DNA of 64,000 nt from an uncultured Eggerthellaceae bacterium (GTDB lineage: Bacteria; Actinomycetota; Coriobacteriia; Coriobacteriales; Eggerthellaceae), in contig CAKUFS010000011.1 of assembly GCA_934648845.1 (NCBI GenBank), forward strand, positions 1 through 64,000, given 5' to 3'. The notes beneath the pieces were generated by a model. It was not told the origin of the DNA and searched no databases. It was given only the letters and a program-made list of their open reading frames with translations. How positions within the stretch are numbered: the stretch's first letter is position 1; the number at the start of each line of letters is the position of its first letter. Below, one piece after another: positions 1-7,486 of the stretch. Position numbers and translations under genes: made by a program.

Positions 1-140
1 ATGACGCCCCCGAGCAACCGACGGTGCAGTTTGCTATTCGGCTGTGTGGGTACAGTATGGCATCGAGATGGGGGGGGTCAAGCCCTCTGCGGCGATAGCG
101 CGCCTTTCGTTACTCCCCTGCTCTCTTGACAACCCTTCGA

Positions 141-169
141 ATGTTAAAAAGTGACGGGGACTTTTTCAC
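141..169 (+). repeat. 29-bp palindromic repeat B, copy 1
   Basis: A 29-base element whose core is AAAAAGT, a GACGGGG loop, then ACTTTTT. The inner arms pair perfectly over 7 bases and the outer GT/AC also pair, with one mismatch between. The same element occurs at 27626-27654 with one base changed and, inverted, at 30489-30517. All three copies are intergenic. The role is unknown. Confidence 0.8.
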
Positions 170-238
170 ATTTTGAGCCGCACCGATGTGCCCTGCATTG
201 TTGCGCGCGGACGCAAAGGCGGCTCCAACATTGCCGTT

Positions 239-269
239 TGTTGACAAATTACCCCACCTTTTGTCAACA
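239..269 (-). repeat. 31-bp palindromic repeat A, copy 1 (inverted)
   Basis: Perfect 10-base arms TGTTGACAAA and TTTGTCAACA flank an 11-base loop that reads TTACCCCACCT on this strand. This copy is the reverse complement of those at 365-395 and 1153-1183, with the loop identical as well. Copies 1 and 2 face each other and bracket a terminator-like hairpin. Confidence 0.85.
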
Positions 270-330
270 ATTCGCTGCGATTCGACGCACCGGCTGGCAA
301 AGGCTTATCACGAAGAAACAAAAGCACAAG

Positions 331-365
331 AAAAATCCGAGGGCAAGCAGCACCTCGGATTTTTT
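331..365. terminator. Strong intrinsic terminator hairpin, probably bidirectional
   Basis: AAAAATCCGAGG and CCTCGGATTTTT form a 12-bp stem around a 10-base loop. The A-run on one side and T-run on the other would allow termination in either direction. It lies between two inverted copies of palindrome A. The gene it serves is not clear: it is about 830 bases past the mfd stop on that strand, or it could end a gene lying before the window. Confidence 0.7.
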
Positions 366-395
366 GTTGACAAAAGGTGGGGTAATTTGTCAACA
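365..395 (+). repeat. 31-bp palindromic repeat A, copy 2
   Basis: Arms TGTTGACAAA and TTTGTCAACA with loop AGGTGGGGTAA, identical to the copy at 1153-1183. It starts inside the T-run of the terminator at 331-365. Confidence 0.85.
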
Positions 396-467
396 ATAAA
401 GCACCGCCTTCACAATCCTGCTTCTTTCGGAAATCACCAAGCTGCAAGTCATCTTGTCGGAAAATGG

Positions 468-645
468 GCCCGAATGCGCAAAATATTCCTGTTCGGGGTA
501 CCTCGGGGAGTGCTTTCGGTCCATATCGCGCTGTCTAAGTTGTCGCTGATCCGCAAAAGCACAGGTCGCGCACTGCAAGCATCAGACGACGAGGGTTGAC
601 ACCGCTTAAACCTGCCCCGAACGGGAATATTTTGCGCATTCGGGC
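468..645. repeat. Inverted-repeat element with 31-bp arms
   Basis: The segment 468-498 is the reverse complement of 615-645 with a single mismatch over 31 bases. The arm begins GCCCGAATGCGCAAAATATT. The arms enclose about 116 bases without a reading frame. Weaker similarity continues outward (a shared TTGTCG about 10 bases beyond each arm). The structure resembles a miniature inverted-repeat element or a large structured RNA. No transposase is present. Confidence 0.65.
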
Positions 646-767
646 GGAAAAAACGACAACATGCCGCCGAGAAACCCAAAAAGGGACGCCAGAGCCAAAA
701 GCCAACGCGCCACGAATCCAAGCGCGCACCGAACTCCCGACACACAGACCCTCAGGGGGCGTCCGCC

Positions 768-866
768 GGCAAGGGTCGAGCCGAACTGCGACGCTTTGGA
801 TAAGCTGAGCGGGCCTCTAGCGCAAAGAAGCATTATCCAAGCGGAGTCGTGAGGCAAGCCCTTGCC
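768..866. repeat. Nested imperfect palindrome of about 100 bp
   Basis: Outer arms GGCAAGGG (768-775) and CCCTTGCC (859-866) enclose inner arms TTGGATAA (796-803) and TTATCCAA (833-840). The bases next to the inner arms also pair imperfectly. A transcript would fold into one long, interrupted hairpin. Function is unknown. Confidence 0.5.
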
Positions 867-911
867 AGCGGGTGCCTCGAATCGCAGAAAACGATGAATT
901 CTTCTAACGTT

Positions 912-1035
912 ATGATAAAAACGACCCATTTTTCTGTGGGTTTACCATGGTTTACTTTTTTACGACCTGGGAAAACGCTGCTATTTCATGATTTCAAAGA
1001 AGAAAATCCACCGAAAAGTGGGTCGTTTTTATCAT
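912..1035. repeat. 124-bp inverted-repeat element
   Basis: ATGATAAAAACGACCCA at 912-928 is perfectly mirrored by TGGGTCGTTTTTATCAT at 1019-1035. The similarity extends inward for about another 17 bases with a few mismatches, giving arms of about 35 bases. The interior has no reading frame. It looks like a miniature inverted-repeat element. Confidence 0.6.
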
Positions 1036-1152
1036 GCCGGCCGCATCGTTGGGCGGCATCACGGCAGAAAACATCTTAATCCGGACCGCCCACCGCAGCG
1101 GAACGCAAAAGCCCGAGATACACAGGGCACCACGGGTTTCTGATGCTCGAAA

Positions 1153-1183
1153 TGTTGACAAAAGGTGGGGTAATTTGTCAACA
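1153..1183 (+). repeat. 31-bp palindromic repeat A, copy 3
   Basis: Identical over 31 bases to the copy at 365-395. It ends only 7 bases from the mfd stop codon, so it would form a hairpin at the very end of the mfd transcript, but no T-run follows it on the mfd strand. Confidence 0.85.
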
Positions 1184-1190
1184 GGGCACG

Positions 1191-4100
1191 TTACCAGTTG
1201 TGGCGGCGGCGCACCGTGCGCGCTGTCATATTGCGTCTATCGGCCGCGCTGCGTGACGAGAAGCGATTCGCTGACCCCGAAGTGCTCGACGAGGAATTCA
1301 GCGGTTTGCGCGCAAACGAATTATGCCCCACGGCAGGCGAGCTGTTCTTCGTCTTCGCACCCGCCTGGCCCGAAGACACCCGCGAAGCACTTGCCGTCTT
1401 CTCCGCACCAGCTTTTGACGCAGAAGATGTCGCCGCGCGCGCAGATGCAGATACAGCAGCCGCAGTTCTTGCCGCGCGCGTTGGGCTCGCCTTCGCAGCG
1501 CCATCCCCTTCGTCCAGCTCAAGGCTTTCAAGGAACGCACTCAAGACACCAAGCGGCGTATCTTCACCTTCCAGCTTAAAGTATTTCATGGGCACCTCAA
1601 GGCGGTTTTTCTGCGGCAAATAGCGCCCGCCTGCGCGGCGCAACTCAATTGATTTCTCGCGCGAAATGGCGATGGGCTCAATGACAACTTTGCCACCCAC
1701 CACGACAACGCTTTTAATGCCATGTTCGTTGCAATACGCCTTCAAGTGCGTCTTAAGGAACAGATTACGTGCTTCAACAGGCATTTCGGGATGCTTCTTT
1801 TGCATGTCCTCCAAAAGCGCATCGACCTGCTCGACCGTTTCTGCGCTTGCAATGCGGCGATACCACAAAACACGCTCGTCCACATCGGGCAGATAATCGT
1901 CTCCCAAATACGTGCGCCCGGGAACGTTCACCGTAATGTCGGAAAGCGCCGGCGGCAAGATGGTATCGACCCCTTCGGCGGCAAGGCCCGTACGCGCGTC
2001 GTGCACCGCTTGACCAAGCATTTGGGCGAACAAATCAAAACCAACCGCACTCATCTGCCCGCTTTGCTCGGCGCCCAAAATGTCGCCTGCACCGCGAATC
2101 TCCAGGTCGCGCATGGCAATGCGCATACCGCTTCCCAGTTCTTGATGCTCGTCGATTGCAAGCAAACGCGCCGTGGCTTCTTCGGTGAGCACCACTTTCT
2201 CGGGATACATGAAATACGCATATGCTTGGGTGCTCGAACGTCCCACACGGCCTTTCAGCTGGTACATTTGCGCCAAGCCAAGACGCTGCGAGTCCTCGAT
2301 GATAAGCGTGTTCGTATGCGGGTTATCAATGCCGCTTTCGATGATGGTCGTGGCAACCAGCACGTCCAGCTCGCCCGCTGCAAACTCCTCCATCACGTTT
2401 TCAAGCTGCTCTTTCGTCATTTTTCCATGCGCAACGCCAACACGTGCCTCGCCCGCCGCCAACTGCACGCGCTCAACGGCATCGTCGATGGTGCGCACGC
2501 GGTTCGAAACGTAATATACCTGTCCCCCGCGCGCCAACTCATGGCGAATAGCGCCCGAAACGATATCGGGATCCCAAGCTCCCACGTGCACTTTCACCGG
2601 GCGACGGTCGTCGGGCGGCGTCAAGATAACGCTCATATCGCGCACGCCGCTCATGGACATCTGCATGGTGCGCGGGATAGGCGTGGCGGAAAGCGTGAGT
2701 ACATCAACCGATTCGCGCAGATTCTTGAATTGCTCTTTATGGCCCACGCCAAAGCGCTGCTCTTCGTCGATGATGACAAGGCCCAGGTCATGCGGGTTCA
2801 CATCGCGCGAAAGCAAGCGATGCGTGCCTACCAGGACCTCAACGGAGCCATCCGCGAATCCCTTGAGCGCTTCTTGCTGCTGCGCCGCCGTGCGAAAACG
2901 CGAAAGCACTTCTACTTGAACCCCAAACGGCTCGAAACGTTCCTTGAAATTCGTGTAGTGCTGCTGCGCCAAAATAGTGGTGGGACACAACACCATGACC
3001 TGTTTTTTATCTTGTGTTGCCTTGAACGCTGCGCGCAGCGCGACTTCCGTTTTGCCGAAGCCGACATCGCCGCAGATCAGACGGTCCATAGGCCGTGCAC
3101 TCATCATATCGGCCTTCACATCGGAAATGGCGCTCAGCTGATCGGGTGTTTCCGCATACGGGAAGGCCGCCTCCATCTCGCGTTGCCAAGGCGTGTCTTC
3201 GCCAAAACGAAAACCCTGCACCGCACAACGACGCGCATACACATCTACCAGGTCAAACGCGAGTTTCTTTGTTGCCTTACTTGCTTTGCGCAGCGCACGA
3301 GACCAGTCCGACGTGTTCAAGCGCGTCAATCGCGGCGACGACCCTTCTGGTCCCACATAGCGCGTCACGCGGTCAAGCTGCTCAACGGGGACGAACAGAC
3401 GGTCCCCCTCCGCGTATTCCAGAAGAAGGTAGTCGCGCACACTTCCATCGATTTCCTGGCGCGTAAGCTCGCGGAAAAGCGCCACGCCATGAACAGCGTG
3501 CACAACGTAATCGCCCGGCTTGTAGGGAAACGTGATTTCCGTAATGTCAATCTTGCGTCCCGATGAACTCGACGCGCGCGCACCCTGCGTATCGGCAATG
3601 GACACCAGCGCGAGTTTCGCCTTGGGAAACACCATTCCCAACGGAACATCGGCATCCACCACGTTTACCACACCCGAGCGCAACCGACGACGCGCTTGCT
3701 CTTCGTTCTCGTCTTGCCACTGCAAAACTTCTTGAATAGGAAGCCCTTCATCGGCAAATTCAAGCTCAAGCTCCTTGCGCACCTGCGCATTCGCCGCCGC
3801 AAACACCACCATATAATCTGTTTCCAAGAACGTGCGCAATCGACCGATGAGGCGCCCGCCTTTTCCCGCAACATCGGTGCGCTTAACGGGCAGCTCGTCA
3901 TCAATTGATTTGCCAACCCCCATAAGCGATAAGTACGTGGCGCGCACGCCTCCACCGAAATTCAGCTGCGTGGGCGGCGCATACAGCCGCTCAGCCGCAA
4001 CACCGCATCCCTCGACATGAGCACACGCTTCGTCGAATGCATGACTTGCATCATCGAACAGCGATTTCGGCTCTATCAGGGTAGTCAGCGTTTGCGGCGC

Positions 4101-5000
4101 CGCATAATCGCCAAGCGTTGCCGTTGCGTCGTAGAGAAACGGCAGCAGCAAATCGGATTGCGGAAAGCGAATACCACCTTCCGCTGCATCCAAGTACTCT
4201 AGAAGCTCGCGCATGACCGCACTCGTATGCGATTGCGCCTCAAGCGTTTTGCGCGCACGGCGATATACCGCAGCCGTTGCCGCGTATTCCACAACAGGGA
4301 AAATCTCAACCTGCTGCAGGGGGGCAATCGTTTGTCCTGTTGCAGGAACAATACGACGAATCTCGTCAATTTCATCGCCGAAGAAATCCACCCGCACGGG
4401 ATACGATAAATTGCCGGGATAAATATCGATCGTGCCGCCATGCACCGCGAACGTACCCGCGCCTTCAAGCTTGTCACCTGCGTTTTCGTAACCACAACGT
4501 ACCAAGTGGCGCGGAAGATCTTCAAAGCTTTGCAAGCCAGAAACACCGCCATCCGATAAATCATCGCCGCAGCGCAGCACCAACGGGTCGCATGCGCACG
4601 CATCAACGGGCGGAAGAAGCCGCACCAAGGCACGCGCCGATGCAACAACAACGCACTGCTTGCCCGAGCGCAACGCATAAGCCGCTTCCATGCGTCGCGC
4701 CGCTAAAACAGGATCGGGCATCTTGCCTGATGTCGGATAATCACGCCGCTCGAAGAAACGCATCACATTATCTTCACCCAGATACGTGGCAACCGAGCGA
4801 GCGAAACCCAGAGCAGCATCTTCACCTGCAACAACAACAAGCGTTGTTTGAGGCGCGCGACAAAACTGCATGGCAACCATTAGCGGACGCGCGGAAGACG
4901 CCACCCCAAGCGTGGCATCTTGCGCCGCATCAAGCTTATCCCAAAACTTCTTTACCGCTTCGGTACGTTCGAATCGAAATGTAAGCGAATCAATAAGCAC
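1191..5000 (-). CDS. mfd: Transcription-repair coupling factor Mfd
   Basis: Mfd is a DNA translocase that removes RNA polymerase stalled at lesions and recruits UvrA. Seen in order: the N-terminal UvrB-like modules, a CarD/RNAP-interaction domain near residue 490 (YKPGDYVVHAVHG), Walker A GDVGFGKTE near 642, the DEEQ box near 742, helicase motifs, and the C-terminal TRCF domain. I place the start at a GTG at 5000 because AAGGAAGGG lies about 6 bases upstream; an in-frame ATG at 5201 lacks such a site. The product is about 1269 residues, longer than the usual 1150, because of a roughly 95-residue Ala/Ser-rich, basic, low-complexity C-terminal tail that is not part of the family. It is divergent from nth. 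Confidence 0.95.
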   Translation of the reverse strand: MLIDSLTFRFERTEAVKKFWDKLDAAQDATLGVASSARPLMVAMQFCRAPQTTLVVVAGEDAALGFARSVATYLGEDNVMRFFERRDYPTSGKMPDPVLAARRMEAAYALRSGKQCVVVASARALVRLLPPVDACACDPLVLRCGDDLSDGGVSGLQSFEDLPRHLVRCGYENAGDKLEGAGTFAVHGGTIDIYPGNLSYPVRVDFFGDEIDEIRRIVPATGQTIAPLQQVEIFPVVEYAATAAVYRRARKTLEAQSHTSAVMRELLEYLDAAEGGIRFPQSDLLLPFLYDATATLGDYAAPQTLTTLIEPKSLFDDASHAFDEACAHVEGCGVAAERLYAPPTQLNFGGGVRATYLSLMGVGKSIDDELPVKRTDVAGKGGRLIGRLRTFLETDYMVVFAAANAQVRKELELEFADEGLPIQEVLQWQDENEEQARRRLRSGVVNVVDADVPLGMVFPKAKLALVSIADTQGARASSSSGRKIDITEITFPYKPGDYVVHAVHGVALFRELTRQEIDGSVRDYLLLEYAEGDRLFVPVEQLDRVTRYVGPEGSSPRLTRLNTSDWSRALRKASKATKKLAFDLVDVYARRCAVQGFRFGEDTPWQREMEAAFPYAETPDQLSAISDVKADMMSARPMDRLICGDVGFGKTEVALRAAFKATQDKKQVMVLCPTTILAQQHYTNFKERFEPFGVQVEVLSRFRTAAQQQEALKGFADGSVEVLVGTHRLLSRDVNPHDLGLVIIDEEQRFGVGHKEQFKNLRESVDVLTLSATPIPRTMQMSMSGVRDMSVILTPPDDRRPVKVHVGAWDPDIVSGAIRHELARGGQVYYVSNRVRTIDDAVERVQLAAGEARVGVAHGKMTKEQLENVMEEFAAGELDVLVATTIIESGIDNPHTNTLIIEDSQRLGLAQMYQLKGRVGRSSTQAYAYFMYPEKVVLTEEATARLLAIDEHQELGSGMRIAMRDLEIRGAGDILGAEQSGQMSAVGFDLFAQMLGQAVHDARTGLAAEGVDTILPPALSDITVNVPGRTYLGDDYLPDVDERVLWYRRIASAETVEQVDALLEDMQKKHPEMPVEARNLFLKTHLKAYCNEHGIKSVVVVGGKVVIEPIAISREKSIELRRAGGRYLPQKNRLEVPMKYFKLEGEDTPLGVLSAFLESLELDEGDGAAKASPTRAARTAAAVSASARAATSSASKAGAEKTASASRVSSGQAGAKTKNSSPAVGHNSFARKPLNSSSSTSGSANRFSSRSAADRRNMTARTVRRRHNW

Positions 5001-5225
5001 GCAAAACCCTTCCTTGTTGCCTTTTTGCCGTAGAGACTCAATTGAAGATAACCGCAATCGCCCTGAAAAACCTTTCACCCGACAATCGGCGCACAAACGT
5101 CTCCAAATACGAATAGCCGCAAATTTCTTGCGGCACGCATTCCTGTTTGGCGATATTCTATCAAAAGCAAAAACCAGGGCGGTGCAAAACCGACCATGCA
5201 CAGCAAGAACGCAACGGAGGAGCCC

Positions 5226-5882
5226 ATGGCACGCGAATCAAAAGCAAAAAAGAAACAACGCGCTGAAGCCGTCTACGAAGAGATGGCAGCGCTTTACGCA
5301 AGCGCTCCGTGCGCCTTACATTTCGATGGCGACCCGTTTCGCCTGACCATCGCCACGCTGCTCTCCGCGCAAACAACCGACAAGAACGTGAATAAAGTAA
5401 CGCCAGTGCTGTGGCAGCACTACCCCACCGTTGCCGATTTAGCGGCGGCAAATCCCGGCGATGTGGAAGAAATCATCCACTCCCTGGGCTTTTTCCGCAG
5501 CAAAGCCGCGAACTGCATCAAATGCGCACAAGGGGTTATCGACCTGTACGACGGCGCCGTTCCGAAAACCATCGCCGAACTCACAAAGCTCCCAGGAGTT
5601 GGACGGAAAACGGCAAACGTCGTTTTGGCGGAAGCGTTCGATATCGCCGAGGGAATTGCCGTGGACACCCACGTGTATCGCATTGCACGCATCCTTGACT
5701 TCTCGAAAGGCGAAACACCTGATCAAGTTGAAAAAGACTTGTGTGCTTTATATCCGCAGGACCATTGGGTGAATATCAATCGTCGCTGGGTCCTGTTCGG
5801 ACGCGAAATATGCATTGCGCGCCGCCCGCGCTGCGCCGACTGCCCTCTTGCCCAAAAAGGGCTGTGCCCCGAAATGCTGTAA
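5226..5882 (+). CDS. nth: Endonuclease III
   Basis: A bifunctional DNA glycosylase/AP lyase that removes oxidised pyrimidines. The 218-residue product has the helix-hairpin-helix LPGVGRKTANVV with the catalytic Lys, the VDTHVYR segment with the catalytic Asp, and a C-terminal four-Cys [4Fe-4S] motif (C-X6-C-X2-C-X7-C, the last spacing slightly longer than the usual X5). The ATG at 5226 is chosen because GGAGG lies 5 bases upstream; an earlier ATG at 5196 has no such site. It is divergent from mfd, so two repair genes share this intergenic space. Confidence 0.95.
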   Translation: MARESKAKKKQRAEAVYEEMAALYASAPCALHFDGDPFRLTIATLLSAQTTDKNVNKVTPVLWQHYPTVADLAAANPGDVEEIIHSLGFFRSKAANCIKCAQGVIDLYDGAVPKTIAELTKLPGVGRKTANVVLAEAFDIAEGIAVDTHVYRIARILDFSKGETPDQVEKDLCALYPQDHWVNINRRWVLFGREICIARRPRCADCPLAQKGLCPEML

Positions 5883-5955
5883 GCCGCGAAACCGAGGAGA
5901 AGCGCAGCTGCGTGGTGCGTTGGGTGCGGCACTATTCGCTTGCGAGAAATTGCAA

Positions 5956-6528
5956 CTACGCGATCAAGCCTTCAATCAGGATTTTCACACCAATACCGAT
6001 GAGCACCACGCCACCCACTATCTGAGCAGGGCGCTCATAGCGGCTCCCGAAAGCATGCCCGACCGCCACGCCAGCAAACGAGAGCACAAACGTGGTCACA
6101 CCAATGATGCTCACCGAAGACACAATGTCTACCTGCAGAAACGCAAATGTGATACCAACAGCCAACGCGTCGATGCTTGTCGCAATGGCCAGCAGGAACA
6201 GCTCCTTCACGTCAAGTTTGAAATTGCCGCCAGCTTTCTCTTCGCCGCTTTCCGCGTCATGGAACACATCCCAAAGCATCTTTCCGCCGATAAAAGCCAG
6301 AAGCGCAAACGTAATCCAGTGAGACACCGAAGTCACAAAGCTTGCGAACTGAGTGCCCAACGCCCAGCCCAAAGCAGGCATGAGCGCCTGGAACGCTCCG
6401 AAAAACAGCGCAATTACCGCAGCTTGCTTCATATTCAGGCGCGGCATAGCCAAGCCCTTGCACACGGCAACAGCAAAAGCATCCATCGACAGCCCTACGC
6501 CGATGAGCAGCAAATCAACCAATCCCAC
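5956..6528 (-). CDS. mntP: Putative manganese efflux pump MntP
   Basis: A small membrane exporter of Mn2+. The protein is almost entirely hydrophobic helices, with the two-fold repeated motif typical of the family: GLSMDAFAVAVCKGL near the N-terminus and ATSIDALAVGI in the second half. The acidic residues in these motifs are the expected metal ligands. I favour a GTG start at 6528 (AGAGG a few bases upstream), which gives about 190 residues, the normal family length. Longer forms up to an ATG at 6600 would begin inside a tandem repeat. No yybP-ykoY manganese riboswitch is evident upstream. Confidence 0.88.
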   Translation of the reverse strand: MGLVDLLLIGVGLSMDAFAVAVCKGLAMPRLNMKQAAVIALFFGAFQALMPALGWALGTQFASFVTSVSHWITFALLAFIGGKMLWDVFHDAESGEEKAGGNFKLDVKELFLLAIATSIDALAVGITFAFLQVDIVSSVSIIGVTTFVLSFAGVAVGHAFGSRYERPAQIVGGVVLIGIGVKILIEGLIA

Positions 6529-6582
6529 GACAACGCCTCTCACCTTGCCGATTCTCCGCCGCACAGAAAAGCACGCGACCTT

Positions 6583-6634
6583 GACACCCCTATGGGACAC
6601 CCCTATGGGACACCCCTACGGGACACCACTACGG
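6583..6634. repeat. Four tandem copies of a 13-bp repeat
   Basis: GACACCCCTATGG is repeated four times head to tail (6583-6595, 6596-6608, 6609-6621, 6622-6634). The first two copies are identical and the last two carry one or two changes. The array starts inside the last codons and stop of the mutY-like gene (stop at 6629-6631) and runs into the mntP upstream region. It is a candidate variable-number tandem repeat. Confidence 0.85.
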
Positions 6635-7486
6635 AATCAGCCGGTCGTCTTCCCTGCTGAAAAATCCCTCTTTTTGCAGATCGGCTAAAAGTCCCTCAAA
6701 ATAATCTTGCGTCACACCATCACGCCCAGCGCTGCGCTCGAAATCATTCAAATCCTCAAATACTTGCTCAACGCTAATACCGGGCGTCGCCAGAACAAGT
6801 CGCACCATCTCTGCGCGTTTTTGCCGCCGCGAACCTTCGAATTTGCTCTGGCGCGTATATTCCTTGCTGCGACGACCGGGATTCACCGTGGTCCGCTTCA
6901 AATACGCCCCGTAATCAAGCAGCGCGTAATACCAGCCACGCACATTTTCAAACGGACACGCCTCTTGCGCTAAAGGCGCGATCTGCTTATCAGGAACATC
7001 GCATTGACCAGGAAAAAGTTCATGGAGAAACACCGTGCGCACGTTTGTTTCCAGATATACCCCCGGTACATCGAACGAAAATGCCCGAACACCCGCTGCC
7101 GTTGCCGGCCCAATACCGGGAAGCGCAAGCAACGCATCAAGCTCGCGGGGAATGGTTCCATCGTGGTGCGCGGCGCATTCATCGGCGCAGCGCTTCAACG
7201 CCAACGCACGGCGGTTATACCCCATACCTTGCCATTCGTCCACCACATCGGCCGTTGATGCACTCGCTAACGCATCAACAGTGGGAAATCTGTCAAGAAA
7301 ACGCTCCCAGCGGACCAACACGCGCGCCACTTGCGTTTGCTGCAACATAACTTCGGAAACCAGCACCTCATAGGGGTCGCGCGTATTGCGCCACGGAAGA
7401 TCGCGGTACAGCTCGGCTCCCTTATCCCAAACCAGCTGGCAGAAATCCGCCTTACTCAGCGTCAGATTCTGTTGATCCCAGGTCAT
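6629..7486 (-). CDS. MutY-like adenine DNA glycosylase without an iron-sulfur cluster
   Basis: A HhH-GPD base-excision glycosylase of about 285 residues. SEVMLQQTQV contains the MutY catalytic Glu, and LPGIGPATAAGV is the helix-hairpin-helix. Where MutY and Nth carry the second catalytic Asp (LDGNV or VDTHV), this protein has LETNVRTV, a Glu. The four-Cys [4Fe-4S] loop is absent: after the glycosylase domain comes a basic stretch and a short winged-helix-like end. FeS-free MutY relatives are known, so the basic function is likely base excision, but adenine specificity is an inference. ATG 7486 (or GTG 7489) follows AGGGGA. It overlaps the end of the next upstream gene by about 35 bases, suggesting translational coupling. 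Confidence 0.78.
   Translation of the reverse strand: MTWDQQNLTLSKADFCQLVWDKGAELYRDLPWRNTRDPYEVLVSEVMLQQTQVARVLVRWERFLDRFPTVDALASASTADVVDEWQGMGYNRRALALKRCADECAAHHDGTIPRELDALLALPGIGPATAAGVRAFSFDVPGVYLETNVRTVFLHELFPGQCDVPDKQIAPLAQEACPFENVRGWYYALLDYGAYLKRTTVNPGRRSKEYTRQSKFEGSRRQKRAEMVRLVLATPGISVEQVFEDLNDFERSAGRDGVTQDYFEGLLADLQKEGFFSREDDRLIP

Larger units (their letters stand above)
1..1190. other. Repeat-rich intergenic region without a convincing gene
   Basis: No reading frame here resembles a known protein or has a good ribosome binding site and coding character. The stretch instead holds three copies of a TGTTGACAAA palindrome, one copy of a second palindrome, a strong hairpin terminator, and three larger inverted-repeat structures (listed separately). 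It lies just downstream of mfd, which ends at 1191. The first 130 bases are unremarkable and may be the tail or the flank of something outside the window. Confidence 0.6.

Noticed and set aside
239..395. Repeated palindromes as a possible CRISPR array
   Set aside because: Only two copies here, in opposite orientation, with a terminator between; no regular spacers and no cas genes.
186..1623. Several open frames of 60-180 codons in the first kilobase
   Set aside because: They run through palindromes and the terminator hairpin, have no good starts and no recognisable protein motifs.
1722..3566. Long open frame of 614 codons opposite mfd
   Set aside because: Entirely inside mfd on the opposite strand, His/Arg/Ala-rich shadow without family match or ribosome binding site.
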